Origin: a virus
Reading direction: 5' to 3' (one strand)
Length of the DNA stretch: 44,262 bases
IMG/VR virus record: IMGVR_UViG_3300033144_003771
Coordinates: 1 to 44,262 of that record
This document shows, in pieces, positions 34,801-40,681 of the stretch. The position numbers and the translations under genes are program-made. The number at the start of each line of letters is the position of its first letter. The first letter of the stretch is position 1. The notes beneath the pieces are model-generated. The model saw only the letters and a list, made by a program, of their open reading frames with translations. It was not told where the DNA came from and did no database searches.

Positions 34801-37800
34801 GCAAGGTTATAAAACCTACCAGGAATTTTCTGCAAGAATGAAAACCACTCTTGATGAGGTATGGGATAAGATAAAGCATTTAATGAGACAGGCTTATGAT
34901 GCTGCTAAGATTGTAATAAGCAACGAGAGAGGTATGATCGGTGACGAGAATGCCATAGGCGCCACCACAGAAATCGACACAACCGGATATCTGCCTTCTG
35001 AAGTTGAAAAGCGGATGGCTCGTGCTAAAGGCGGACCAAAGGCTGATTTTAAGGAAACTCTTAAAGAAAAAATAACCGAAATCAGGCACCAGCGACAGCA
35101 CTTTCCGGATCTGAAAAACATAGAAGATGAAACGCTGCGAGCAAAAGTTAACGACATTCTTCGGCGCCACCAGGAGATCCCTGAAACAGCCAAAAACGAG
35201 GCCATACAGAAGATACACTCTTTTACCGAAAAACTATCCAAGGACGGGTACAAAGTGTATCGTATGCACATTATCCTCGCCGATATGATGCGGGATATTC
35301 GCAACAGCCTGACGTATGATGGCAAACTTCCGTTCGGGTTTAAAACAACTGAAGAGGTTGGAAATGCTTATGGCAAGTTTCAGGAAACAGCAAAGCGACA
35401 TCCTGAAATTGCGGAGGCATTAAAAAAACGATCAGATACTATCAATGATATTAAGCGGCGGCTGGTAAAAGCCAAACTGTTAAAAAAGGAAGTATTAAAA
35501 GATGATGATTATTTCCATCATCAGGTCATTCAGTATTGGGAAAAGAAATATGGAATGGCAACGGGTTCAAGAGACGTAAGGACCCACTGGCGGCCATGGA
35601 TGGCTGCAAGAAAGGGCTCGCCATTAGATTATAACACAGACTATATCGAGGCTGAATATACAGCCATATCGCAACAGTTGGCGCAAATAAAGGTTGTTGA
35701 AACGCTGAAAAGGCTGAAGAAGGAAGCGGATATATATGTAAGTTTAAAAAGGAAAGCCAAAGACAAAAACATCGACAACCTCTGGAAGCTTCTACGAAAA
35801 AAAGGCCAGATTGAAATAAACGAAAAAACAGGGGAAGAAATAGACCCTTTGTCTCCGTGGAAACAGAAAATCGTAATGGCAAATGTAAACCTTGCGAAGA
35901 TGGCTTCAGACGGGGAGCTTGAATATGACAGCGAGTGGCAGGAAATCGTTGATGCCCTGGCAGATTCTTATGATGCATGGAAAGCTAACAAGGATGATAT
36001 CCCAAACTATCCGAGACCCGGTGTTAATGATGCGCGATGGTTCCACTTTCTTTCATACCTGCTCAACACAAAAAAGCCTGGGGCAAACTGGGCTGCCACA
36101 GTATATAAGGCGATCAGAAACCGCAACAAATATATAGAAAAAACCCTTGGAGATAAATTCTTAACATACGACAAGCTTATCCCGAAGGGTTACGTTGATT
36201 GGAAGCCGGACCCGAACAAAGGTTGGTTCTGGGCTAATGTGGTAACCGACAAAATACTTGAGAAAATGCAAAGAGGGGAGATTGACCCCAATGATGTAGA
36301 GGCCCGGCAGTTACTTGCAAAAGGCCGTGATCTTATCTGGATAATACCGGAGGGACTGGCCAGCACAATGGACAATTTCAGTGGCCAAGTTGAACCTGCC
36401 TGGGTTGGAAGGCTTGCTGATATTACAATGAGAAGATGGAAGCAATACATTCTTCTCAATCCTTATTCAGTTATACGATACAATCTGAACAATACTTCAG
36501 GCGATCTGGATGCTTGCCTGGCATACGCTCCCGAAATAGCCACGAAGTATGCTTATAAAGCCTTTAAGGATTTAAGGAAATGGCACAGACGAAAAAAGCT
36601 GGACCCGGCAATTCAAAAAGAAATAGACGAAGCACATGCGATGGGAGCTATTCAATCCGGTTTTTCGATGCAAGAAGTAGATGATGTTAGAGAAGTGTTG
36701 TCGATGGATAAGTCTGTGCGGGACATCATTCTTGACGGAAACCCTAATTGGTTCACAAAGGCTGAATGGTACGGGATAAAAAAAGCCAGTACAAAGTATT
36801 GGGCATTTGTAAGAAGGATAACGGCCATGCGTGAAAACACTCTCCGCCTCGCTGCCTATCGGTTTTTTATGGATAATCAGGATAAGCGATTGTACGGGGC
36901 CTCAAATCCGACCGAGGTTGATGCAATCTCAGATCCCAAAGAAAAATCTGCAAAGCTGGCCAGAGAGTTGCTTGGTGATTATGGAAATATATCTAAAAGC
37001 GGTGAGTATATACGAAAACGGCTAATGCCTTTTTATTCATGGCTCGAAATCAACGCTCCTCGATACGTTTACATGATGAGAAACACTAAGTACGAAAACA
37101 GGGATGTTGATTCGATTAAAAAACGAGCTACTGCCGTTGCGGGCAAAAAGCTTATTCTGGCAAGCGGAAAAATGGCTTTGCGGGCATCTATGTTGATGGG
37201 CGCTGTTATGCTGTGGAACATGACTGTATTCCCGGATGAGGAAGATGAGCTTGGCGAAACCGGCAGACGGCAAATGCATATCATCCTTGGCAGGCGAGAG
37301 GATGGCTCAATTATAACTCTGCGATTCCAGGGTGCTTTGTCTGATGCCCTTTCTTTCTTTGGCCTGGAAGATTGGCCAGATGACATGAAGGATGTGTTGC
37401 GTGGCAAACAAACAGTTTTGGACAAATTAAAAGAGGTTCCCTTGGCTCTGTTAAACAGGGGAGTGCAGGCAATACGTCCAGAGCCCAAAATGCTTGGAGA
37501 AATGATCAGTGGAAAAAGTTTTTATCCTGACATCCTCCGGCCATTGCCTATCAGGGATAGATTAGAACATGCTTTGAGAACATTCAAGCTGGACAAAATA
37601 TATCGGGCAGCTTTAGAGCGGCCAGGCAGGGGCAAAACCCCTGGAGCGCCACAAGCAGTACAGATAGCTGAACATTTTGTTAACGACCTGAAATCTCTTT
37701 TTACATACGAGTCCGACCCAGGCTTGTTAGCTTACTATGACACCCGTCAACTGGTCTTTGAGTGGCTGGCAAAACAGGGTGATGAAAAACGGTTTGGCGG

Positions 37801-38062
37801 CAGGCCCACAAAAAAAGGAAATGCGTTTTATTATTATAAGCAGGCAATGAAGTACGGCGATCTGGACGCTGCTGAGAGATACCTTAAAAAGTATTATGAG
37901 CTGGGAGGAACGCCAAGATCGAAATTGCAGTCAATTAAATTTGCCCATCCGCTTTCCAGTATTTCAAAAATGAAGCGGATTGCATTTCGACAATCATTAA
38001 CACCGGCACAGGACACTAAATTCAAGCGGGCTTTGGATTGGTATAACAAAACTTATAGGTAG
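25817..38062 (+). CDS. giant polyvalent protein (4081 aa): ejection region, ART-like segment, DarB-like adenine methylase/helicase, LPD38-like C-terminus
   Basis: One frame of 4081 residues. Residues 1-300 begin with two LTIDDF-type repeats, then hydrophobic Gly/Ala segments that could insert in membranes. ~500-640 are coiled coil. ~755-860 (TVYRAIP, Y773 R774; PGDFVAADREVANFYA; ENEFIYNPE) resemble an ADP-ribosyltransferase-type fold. ~1180-1460 are an N6-adenine methylase: LEPGMGIGNF (~1312) and NPPF (1379-1382). ~1970-2570 are a helicase: VGAGKT (2024-2029), DEAH (2184-2187), DGRIVRQG (2540-2547). This methylase-helicase pair is the DarB type of P1, which is injected to block restriction. 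The C-terminal ~530 residues have an LPD38-like ending (FYSWLEINAPRYVY, ~3735). Probably ejected with DNA. A weak Shine-Dalgarno precedes ATG 25817. Confidence 0.85.
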   Translation: MPRQLTIDDFEENELQDVYPSGGKQLSLDDFGEGELVDAKSYAQGREPEERSFMSPAVDYGKGFVSGIKHRLPEMVGQAGQFLGIESGKKLADWGREGEERKERGAFYQAGEMTTVSAAIPMALNALGTGIMFLPVPGARPVGGALKIASYVLTPAMFGLSQAQQTKETAEQQGIDPGAAPYITGGIETTGETIGNMALLRLLGPLAPTIPLAKAGAKQLLKSTIGRFGKQLLLKTLPTEVLTEIGQQYGEATVEKAYNIRPDAQPIKEAMSVIAPTAIMTIVSGTAGGTYQNVQANRLLKGLTDPSGEESKRRDAVNAVAGVISAQEDNKDKPIANLWLHYAHGQIDNSLPIDISEPVDGLSPKKSAARDTLLSEDEQDVTAKELLTGEKEEPAAADTFAGAESSLDAEEAAAAYEDEMLEKEAAPAPKWLNDLTDNDISKRINNLESTQAARGLSAKQTQNLGMLQQELENRGLPAQEAKEIKKPVTETTKPKHKSKKGWDITPADENEMWGQMMNHVEAVKAENTGAIDDLNNELKALKSSRKKEDVARKKEIKKEIVALKAQHEDLQTRYENDMVEASMAFVDEARDKAKKAGVPEDALDDFTEDFSMQISQERPYIENNYNRTFKQIFDETIADYLPEGAKEKAVKPAPTEPKTDVALEPVGVEKKSVEFIDMQERPNKTPIPLVNELDTKSTVVYDPAKHEMTNLAEYEKAVAGEKVEIPTKAEIESEQPGKDRSPKINSIRIAKTKDTKSYADIKNMEADKTITVYRAIPAGTKGKIEPGDFVAADREVANFYANDLIKRGITNETIMLSKEVPASEIRLHPDHQAQGVENEFIYNPEAVKATTPKPPEAKPSEDTGKEVDEIGLNTNGDKIYEDENGRYLMSADGKFKSHAPRPIGPQGEKFKPDTPRELYNRGRVDYLTTQEKAEFDALLEKKLAPEKATADKLASEMTADELLAELDRQVEEIEESNQGPTAKQKARETADHLNNALGAFKDINKILGERGSFSTKEIDKSLYKEIEPLLKYAWDEVVASGKSGKEFIQIALSNLSPKGKPYIERFVKEEIGKEGKDVTNNTGREKPQETAKADDTGRIAGESAKDVSGVEKESRSAEVPERDRGTDDGGVQGRVGKSGDKTQRGRDRQKRPDSAGARNGDVAKENLGRDTGNISGLQRSDYTIKPGSLKREGSWKDAANNNLDAIELLKKINNEKRPATPKEQAILAKYVGWGASELANKMFPGYTQFGEVKTGWSESGWEAPVKRLIKLLTPEEIKPAAKSTQYAHYTNEPIIKSIYNALGRMGFKGGKILEPGMGIGNFIGLLPAKMRKTSNYTGIEMDPISANIAKLLYPTQNILQADFVNQAFPKNFFDAAIGNPPFGSTKILGDPEYRKHRFSLHNFFFAKTIDRVKPGGLLVFVTSRYTMDSKADKARQYMAGRADLLGAIRLPQTAFLESAGTEVVTDVLFLQKREEGAKQKGEAWAGQDEIAIGDNTSLINEYFVNHPGMVLGEHSLEGSMYGAKQYTVKPIEGKIEDLFAQAVKKLPANVYQKVSTKIKEKYNEKAVIERDFDPKNKKEGGIYLSDKGVVMKVDFGSGVPVGSIHKNITTKTTGFLKSYIKLRDALKLSHKSQLENGDWEKTLKVLNREYNKFVKKHGHILAFTSTMRTKHNEDGTTEKVEYRKYKNEAILRIDCESSLVMALEKITQDGEVIKSRVLQDRTINKPTVPKIKSIPDALAVSLDAIGKLDINHVAKTVNKSSEEVIAALGDLIYDTPDGSGYLMADEYLSGNVVKKLEEARIAAKTDPAFKRNVLALEKAQPEPLEPKQITITPGATWIPLDYYSQFATDVLELPNTEVTYQPIDNSWRVLPRADTRPSWQRYGNKQGYSPQELRGATSEWGTKERGANEILDSVLNNRTIRITYTIEEGGSRKTIFDAEATAAANEVAKKIRQRFNSWAWEDADRAGILLNIYNTKINTIKGREFDGSHLTLPGMSQYFTPYDHQKRVIWRILQTGNTYMAHAVGAGKTFIMISAGMEMRRLGMINKPLYVVPKHMLGQFAQEFQELYPMANILVADEKNFYTENRKRFVAQATLNDPDAVILTHPSFGMLGVKEETLAPVRDEFLEQMRFSLSEMKDEGEPKMKIKRMEKRIEQAEQRFNSLRSDGDNVVSFEELGTDFMFVDEAHEFRKLDFSTNRQMKGIDPQGSRRAIDLYIKTLWMEKQHRGRSHAFASGTPIVNTLGELYSLQRFFDQGAMEEDGINHFDAWANMFGEPATSYEMTASGSYEPVERFSRFVNIPELMSRIRMFMDVLTDSQLGTRVERPKIKDGAAEIVLAPKNEALKKYQDEVLQPRIETSRAWKPSLGQPGNPDPIINIITDGKLASIDMRFVDRKAINDPESKLNKWIDGIIETYKATKDLTYSTEYGLTKKSPIKGGVQICFYNNGFGSGVIERRGFDSKAFLMKRLKTANIPTKHIGWIDDYKTAPQKQTLFKLVRDGKKRILLGSAKKMGTGVNVQNRLTHLHYLDAPWYPADVEQPDGRIVRQGNQNTEVVLKRYATKGSYDATLWQMVARKSKFIDQAFVGDKNVRSIEDVSESSQYEMAAALASGDERIIQLVGLRSDIERLHLLEGAHRTNQATLSSDKRKLERDISENQGEIEDFESIEESLPEYIGPKIDAKSGKKTFTERKEFGAVLIKQIRKIFAGKKNDQVKLGSISGIDINTDTILVSELSHKLDIEISKGAFRRVIDNTYMSIDQWNEIDAVGLTKKITNAINGLPSVKTKMEQRLEDDKKSLTRINKRLGAPFEHAKEFAEKVAEAAALERELAEEGESTEIIKAEVSKKQEADMAEESLDVSAFYIYNPPQDKYVKLTPESSVKPLPVTKTGTTWGDTFFIHRPLGETEGWVISEKKSGLAAASGKTQEEAIGRLKYNLTTVTEEKFNKIIEDHIEKYGKPPGTEILSETKTRLLENIKSEKGESALINDLSILGADTIRQGYKTYQEFSARMKTTLDEVWDKIKHLMRQAYDAAKIVISNERGMIGDENAIGATTEIDTTGYLPSEVEKRMARAKGGPKADFKETLKEKITEIRHQRQHFPDLKNIEDETLRAKVNDILRRHQEIPETAKNEAIQKIHSFTEKLSKDGYKVYRMHIILADMMRDIRNSLTYDGKLPFGFKTTEEVGNAYGKFQETAKRHPEIAEALKKRSDTINDIKRRLVKAKLLKKEVLKDDDYFHHQVIQYWEKKYGMATGSRDVRTHWRPWMAARKGSPLDYNTDYIEAEYTAISQQLAQIKVVETLKRLKKEADIYVSLKRKAKDKNIDNLWKLLRKKGQIEINEKTGEEIDPLSPWKQKIVMANVNLAKMASDGELEYDSEWQEIVDALADSYDAWKANKDDIPNYPRPGVNDARWFHFLSYLLNTKKPGANWAATVYKAIRNRNKYIEKTLGDKFLTYDKLIPKGYVDWKPDPNKGWFWANVVTDKILEKMQRGEIDPNDVEARQLLAKGRDLIWIIPEGLASTMDNFSGQVEPAWVGRLADITMRRWKQYILLNPYSVIRYNLNNTSGDLDACLAYAPEIATKYAYKAFKDLRKWHRRKKLDPAIQKEIDEAHAMGAIQSGFSMQEVDDVREVLSMDKSVRDIILDGNPNWFTKAEWYGIKKASTKYWAFVRRITAMRENTLRLAAYRFFMDNQDKRLYGASNPTEVDAISDPKEKSAKLARELLGDYGNISKSGEYIRKRLMPFYSWLEINAPRYVYMMRNTKYENRDVDSIKKRATAVAGKKLILASGKMALRASMLMGAVMLWNMTVFPDEEDELGETGRRQMHIILGRREDGSIITLRFQGALSDALSFFGLEDWPDDMKDVLRGKQTVLDKLKEVPLALLNRGVQAIRPEPKMLGEMISGKSFYPDILRPLPIRDRLEHALRTFKLDKIYRAALERPGRGKTPGAPQAVQIAEHFVNDLKSLFTYESDPGLLAYYDTRQLVFEWLAKQGDEKRFGGRPTKKGNAFYYYKQAMKYGDLDAAERYLKKYYELGGTPRSKLQSIKFAHPLSSISKMKRIAFRQSLTPAQDTKFKRALDWYNKTYR
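29046..29369 (+). CDS. 107-aa gene nested in the +1 frame of the giant gene
   Basis: AAGGAGGG at 29033-29040 stands 5 nt before ATG 29046. The product begins MLPITLEGKNHKKQRKQMIQ and continues DALQEKAPKTYQELKKNL, FLKETEEQMMAVYKEEWAKAV, and WDETLETFLDFKDPTIQ, a compact helical protein. The W..TL..FL.FSDP-type ending is recurrent in small proteins encoded next to DarB-like genes. In the same DNA the giant frame reads low-complexity, Gly/Asp/Arg-rich linker (DRGTDDGGVQGRVGKSGDK), as expected for the passive frame of an overlap. It lies at residues ~1077-1184 of the giant protein, just before the methylase. Function unknown. Confidence 0.6.
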   Translation: MLPITLEGKNHKKQRKQMIQDALQEKAPKTYQELKKNLALPKFLKETEEQMMAVYKEEWAKAVTKHSEVETDKKDPIAQVQEMEMSLKRIWDETLETFLDFKDPTIQ

Positions 38063-38136
38063 GGGGATTTATTATGTACACAAAATTTGACCTTCAAATT
38101 TGTTGACACAATAATAGCATAGCATAAGGAGACAAC

Positions 38137-38415
38137 ATGAACGGTTATCCAAAACGTGTAGCAACCAGGCAGGATTGTATCAACCTGCTTGCAGACGATG
38201 AATTTAAGGACTATGTGCTGGCTGATCTGAAAGCAATCTACAACATGAACGACGCAAAGGCAATAAGGGCCACGGCTCTGATTGATCCTGACGATCCCGA
38301 AAGCGGATACAACACAGAGATCATCGATAATCCCATGCCGATGTGGAAACAGAAGGGGTTTGCGAGTAGGCAGGAAGTGGCGGATTTGATTACGAAAAAC
38401 GGAGGGACAATCTAA
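38137..38415 (+). CDS. hypothetical phage protein upstream of the DGR target
   Basis: A 92-residue protein starting MNGYPKRVATRQDCINLLAD, then EFKDYVLADLKAIYNMNDAKAIRATALIDPDDPESGYNTEIIDNP and a C-terminal KQKGFASRQEVADLIT. It is helical at both ends with an acidic centre. AAGGAG lies upstream of ATG 38137. The 74-bp gap before it has an AAATTTG/CAAATTT hairpin (38083-38101) and a TTGACA (38103-38108) without a convincing -10. Related small ORFs are seen next to phage tail-fibre genes; a role as chaperone or attachment subunit for the variable protein is possible but unproven. Confidence 0.6.
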   Translation: MNGYPKRVATRQDCINLLADDEFKDYVLADLKAIYNMNDAKAIRATALIDPDDPESGYNTEIIDNPMPMWKQKGFASRQEVADLITKNGGTI

Positions 38416-39185
38416 TGGCGAATCGAAATTTGCCTGTTTTTCTTGACATAAGTAAAATCAAAAATCTCTATGCACAAGGATTCGGCTCGCCTTTCATCGC
38501 ACGTGTTTTTCAGTGTTCGTCTAATACTATATACAGGTTTCTCAAAAAGCATAAAATTCTTATACGACCCCAAAAAATAGCAGCCGCAAATTTGAGAAAT
38601 AGAGGGGTAAAACCAAAAACTTTCGATAACAAGACAGAAAAAGAAATATCAGAAAAATATCAGAAATACGGGGTTAACGCAAGTTCTTTAAGTAAGGAAT
38701 ATGGTTGCCACAAAGTGGTGGTTTTAAGAGCATTAAAAAGGCAAAGAGTTTTCACGAAACTACGAAAAGAACTTCTTGGTGATAGGTTTAAGAAAGAAAA
38801 CAACCCGAATTATGGTAATCACTTAGCTATTGCAGGTAAAAAGAACTGTCATTGGATAGAAGATAGGAGCAAATTGAAAGCTAAGTTACACGATGCGATA
38901 AGATGCAGTTTTGAATACAAATTGTGGAGGAAGAGAATTTTTGAAAGGGATAACTATAAATGTAAAATTTGTGACACGGGTGGATATTTAGAAGTACACC
39001 ATATAATCCCTCTCCGAAACATAATAATGGAAAACAATATACAAGATTACGACGATGCAGTCCAATGCAAAGATTTATGGAATATAAATAATGGAATAAC
39101 CTTATGCCGCCCATGCCATGATAAGACAAAGGGGCATGAAACAGAATATGAACAGGTTTTTAAGGAGGCAATAAATTATGAGTAA
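38415..39185 (+). CDS. free-standing HNH homing endonuclease
   Basis: 256 residues. Residues ~10-47 and ~73-110 look like helix-turn-helix DNA-binding units (IKNLYAQGFGSPFIARVF..SSNTIYRFLKKH; EKYQKYGVNASSLSKEYG). The C-terminal ~90 residues are the HNH domain: RDNYKCKICDTGGYLEVHHIIPL (C183, C186, H195, H196), NINNGITLCRPCHDKT (N226, C231, C234, H235), in full accord with active HNH nucleases. The gene is inserted between two phage genes with minimal overlap (TAATG at its start, 8 nt at its end), typical of homing endonuclease insertion. It lies directly upstream of the DGR target gene. Codons are A/T-richer than its neighbours. Confidence 0.88.
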   Translation: MANRNLPVFLDISKIKNLYAQGFGSPFIARVFQCSSNTIYRFLKKHKILIRPQKIAAANLRNRGVKPKTFDNKTEKEISEKYQKYGVNASSLSKEYGCHKVVVLRALKRQRVFTKLRKELLGDRFKKENNPNYGNHLAIAGKKNCHWIEDRSKLKAKLHDAIRCSFEYKLWRKRIFERDNYKCKICDTGGYLEVHHIIPLRNIIMENNIQDYDDAVQCKDLWNINNGITLCRPCHDKTKGHETEYEQVFKEAINYE

Positions 39186-40212
39186 AGTAACAAAAGATAT
39201 GTCAGACAATATAAAAGCAGCAGCAATTTTGGCTTCTTTTCCCTTGAATAAACTGGACAGGATTGTTGAGTGGGCATCAGTGACTACTGTAACGATAAAA
39301 GGTTCTAATCTAATTCCGTTAAGAATTGGTGATCATTGGTTCTTTCTTTCATCGGACACTGATGCTTCAACTGCGACCGACATGGACACCGGCACAATCA
39401 GCAACGGCAAAGACTACTATGTATATGCCTGTGATGACTCCGGCTCTCTTGTTTTTAAAATCAGCCTTGCGTCAACATATCCGACCGGTTTCACAGCCGC
39501 AACGAGCCGTAAAATAGGCGGGTTCCATACGCTGTGCACGAATGTCGGCACAATCGCAGGGCACACGCTGACAGGTTATACGGCAAATAGCATATTACCA
39601 CAGTCAGTCTGGGATCTCAAACATAGACCGATTTCCGACCCGGAAGGCATGGTCTGGTCTGACGAGGCTCAAATATGGGTAGACATCTATCTTGCCAGTG
39701 GCACAGGCGGCTCTACTGTCAGCGTTAACGGCGGAACAATATCAGATACCCGTAATTGGATGGATTTTGTTGATGATTTCGGAGCAGTTAAAAAACAGCT
39801 TCTTGATGATCCTGAATTCCAGTTGATTGCAGCAGGCAGCAACGAAGAAACCAACATCACCGGTTCTGCCGACCCCGTAACAACCGGCGGCCATGTTGAT
39901 ACAGCATCACGCAGGATGATCAGCAACATCGGCTGTGAAGATTGCTGTGGAGCGTTGTATCAGTGGCTGAGAGATCAATTCTACCGACTCGATGGAGCTG
40001 ACCTTGCTGCCGCTGAAACATGGGCATGGAAAGATCAAACAGGCGGCAAAGGTGAGCTATATACACAGGGCACTTATGGAGATGTGAAGCTGCTCGCGGG
40101 CGGTGATTGGGGTCATGCGGCGGATTGCGGGTCACGGTGTCGTACTGCGAATTACTGTCGCTGGGATACGGATGCGCATATCGGCGGGCGCGGGCGGAGC
40201 CGAAAATTGTAG
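39178..40212 (+). CDS. DGR target: variable tail/receptor-binding protein
   Basis: A 344-residue protein whose last ~40 residues are the variable repeat (305-341, AGGDWGHAADCGSRC and onward). The N-terminal part has SVTTVTIKGSNLIPLRIGDHWFF and beta-rich DGTISNGKDYYVYACDDSG; a central stretch (SVWDLKHRPISDPEGMVW, IWVDIYLASGTGGSTVS, GGTISDTRNWMDFVDDFG) resembles other DGR-diversified phage proteins, and the C-terminus has the GGxW....C..C layout of a C-type-lectin-like variable site. It probably forms the receptor-binding tip. AAGGAGG is 9 nt before ATG 39178. The VR ends 12 nt before the stop, as in most DGR targets. Confidence 0.88.
   Translation: MSKVTKDMSDNIKAAAILASFPLNKLDRIVEWASVTTVTIKGSNLIPLRIGDHWFFLSSDTDASTATDMDTGTISNGKDYYVYACDDSGSLVFKISLASTYPTGFTAATSRKIGGFHTLCTNVGTIAGHTLTGYTANSILPQSVWDLKHRPISDPEGMVWSDEAQIWVDIYLASGTGGSTVSVNGGTISDTRNWMDFVDDFGAVKKQLLDDPEFQLIAAGSNEETNITGSADPVTTGGHVDTASRRMISNIGCEDCCGALYQWLRDQFYRLDGADLAAAETWAWKDQTGGKGELYTQGTYGDVKLLAGGDWGHAADCGSRCRTANYCRWDTDAHIGGRGRSRKL
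40089..40198 (+). repeat. DGR variable repeat (VR)
   Basis: A 110-bp segment at the 3' end of the target gene. It aligns without gaps to the template repeat at 40247-40356 (offset 158). Seventeen positions differ and each is A in the template: 11 A-to-G changes at 40098, 40105, 40111, 40123, 40129, 40136, 40157, 40165, 40171, 40174, 40186 and also 40192; A-to-C at 40093, 40114, 40145, 40177; A-to-T at 40153. Homology ends in a G/C-rich run, GGCGGGCGCGGGCGGA, the likely initiation-of-mutagenic-homing site. Confidence 0.95.
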
Positions 40213-40214
40213 GA

Positions 40215-40238
40215 CATAACACGGGCTGGTAAGTTATG
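40215..40238 (+). repeat. inverted repeat downstream of VR
   Basis: CATAAC (40215-40220) and GTTATG (40233-40238), loop of 12 nt. A hairpin or cruciform placed shortly after the VR is known to promote homing in other DGRs; here the stem is only 6 bp and A/T-rich, so the function is uncertain. Confidence 0.4.
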
Positions 40239-40246
40239 AAGTGTTT

Positions 40247-40356
40247 GCTGATCGCAGGCGGTAATTGGAGTAATGCGGCGAATTGCAGGTCACAGTGTCG
40301 TAATGCGAATAACTATCGCTGGAATACGAATACGAATATCGGCAGGCGCAGGCGGA
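40247..40356 (+). repeat. DGR template repeat (TR)
   Basis: A 110-bp non-coding copy of the VR with 31 adenines. Read in the VR frame it gives LIAGGNWSNAANCRSQC, then RNANNYRWNTNTNIG, with repeated AAT/AAC codons, the hallmark of templates built so adenine mutagenesis gives many amino acids. It lies 34 bp after the target gene stop and ~120 bp before the reverse transcriptase start, the usual DGR order. Confidence 0.95.
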
Positions 40357-40477
40357 TACAGGAATATTTATAAAACTCCTGGCTGAACTTATTGGCCTTC
40401 CTTAACGGGAAAATACAAGACGGAGAACGGGCAGAGTTAGTAGGGCAACCGAAAGTTCTGCCCGTACACACAAAAAA
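40247..40477 (+). ncRNA. TR-containing DGR RNA with 3' stem-loop
   Basis: The TR and the spacer before the reverse transcriptase start are transcribed as the template RNA in known DGRs. Here the spacer has a perfect 9-bp stem, ACGGGCAGA (40427-40435) with TCTGCCCGT (40457-40465), loop of 21 nt, 12 nt before the RT ATG. Spacer structure of this kind is needed for priming and for accessory-protein binding in BPP-1. Ends are approximate. Confidence 0.6.
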
Positions 40478-40660
40478 ATGAGAAGACACGGCAATTTATT
40501 TAAGAAAATAGTTACACCCGAAAATATTTATTTGGCGTATCGCAAGGCCAGAAAAGGTAAACGCTGGCAAAGAAAGGTGCAGGCGTTTGAGAAATACGGC
40601 CATGAAATACCTTTTATGACAACGGTGAAGAAAATAGACAGGTATTACACTTTTTCATAA
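40478..40660 (+). pseudogene. truncated DGR reverse transcriptase (N-terminal fragment)
   Basis: The 60-residue frame begins MRRHGNLFKKIVTPENIYLA and continues YRKARKGKRWQRKVQAFEK. This matches the N-terminus of DGR reverse transcriptases (pattern KRH.NL...I...EN...AYRK...GKR), for example Brt of phage BPP-1. Full-length enzymes have ~300-400 residues with a YxDD catalytic motif; none of that is present. After about residue 40 the frame turns into unrelated sequence and stops at 40658-40660, and 21 bp later a lysis-type gene begins. No other frame nearby contains RT motifs. This looks like a deletion that removed the catalytic part. Confidence 0.85.
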
Positions 40661-40681
40661 TTCAGGAGAGCTGATAACATC

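Noticed and set aside
33666-34841. Other plus-strand ORFs nested in the giant gene (around 33666-33905 and 34560-34841)
   Set aside because: They lack Shine-Dalgarno sequences, and the main frame there is well-structured, conserved-looking protein, unlike at 29046-29369.
38063-38136. Promoter for the DGR cassette (TTGACA at 38103)
   Set aside because: No acceptable -10 hexamer is found at 15-19 nt; only the hairpin AAATTTG/CAAATTT is solid.
40089-40356. VR/TR as a simple gene-end duplication
   Set aside because: Random divergence would hit all template bases; the differences are confined to adenines.
40478-40660. A complete 60-residue gene of its own
   Set aside because: The first ~40 residues match a DGR reverse transcriptase N-terminus at the exact DGR position, so a truncated RT explains it better.
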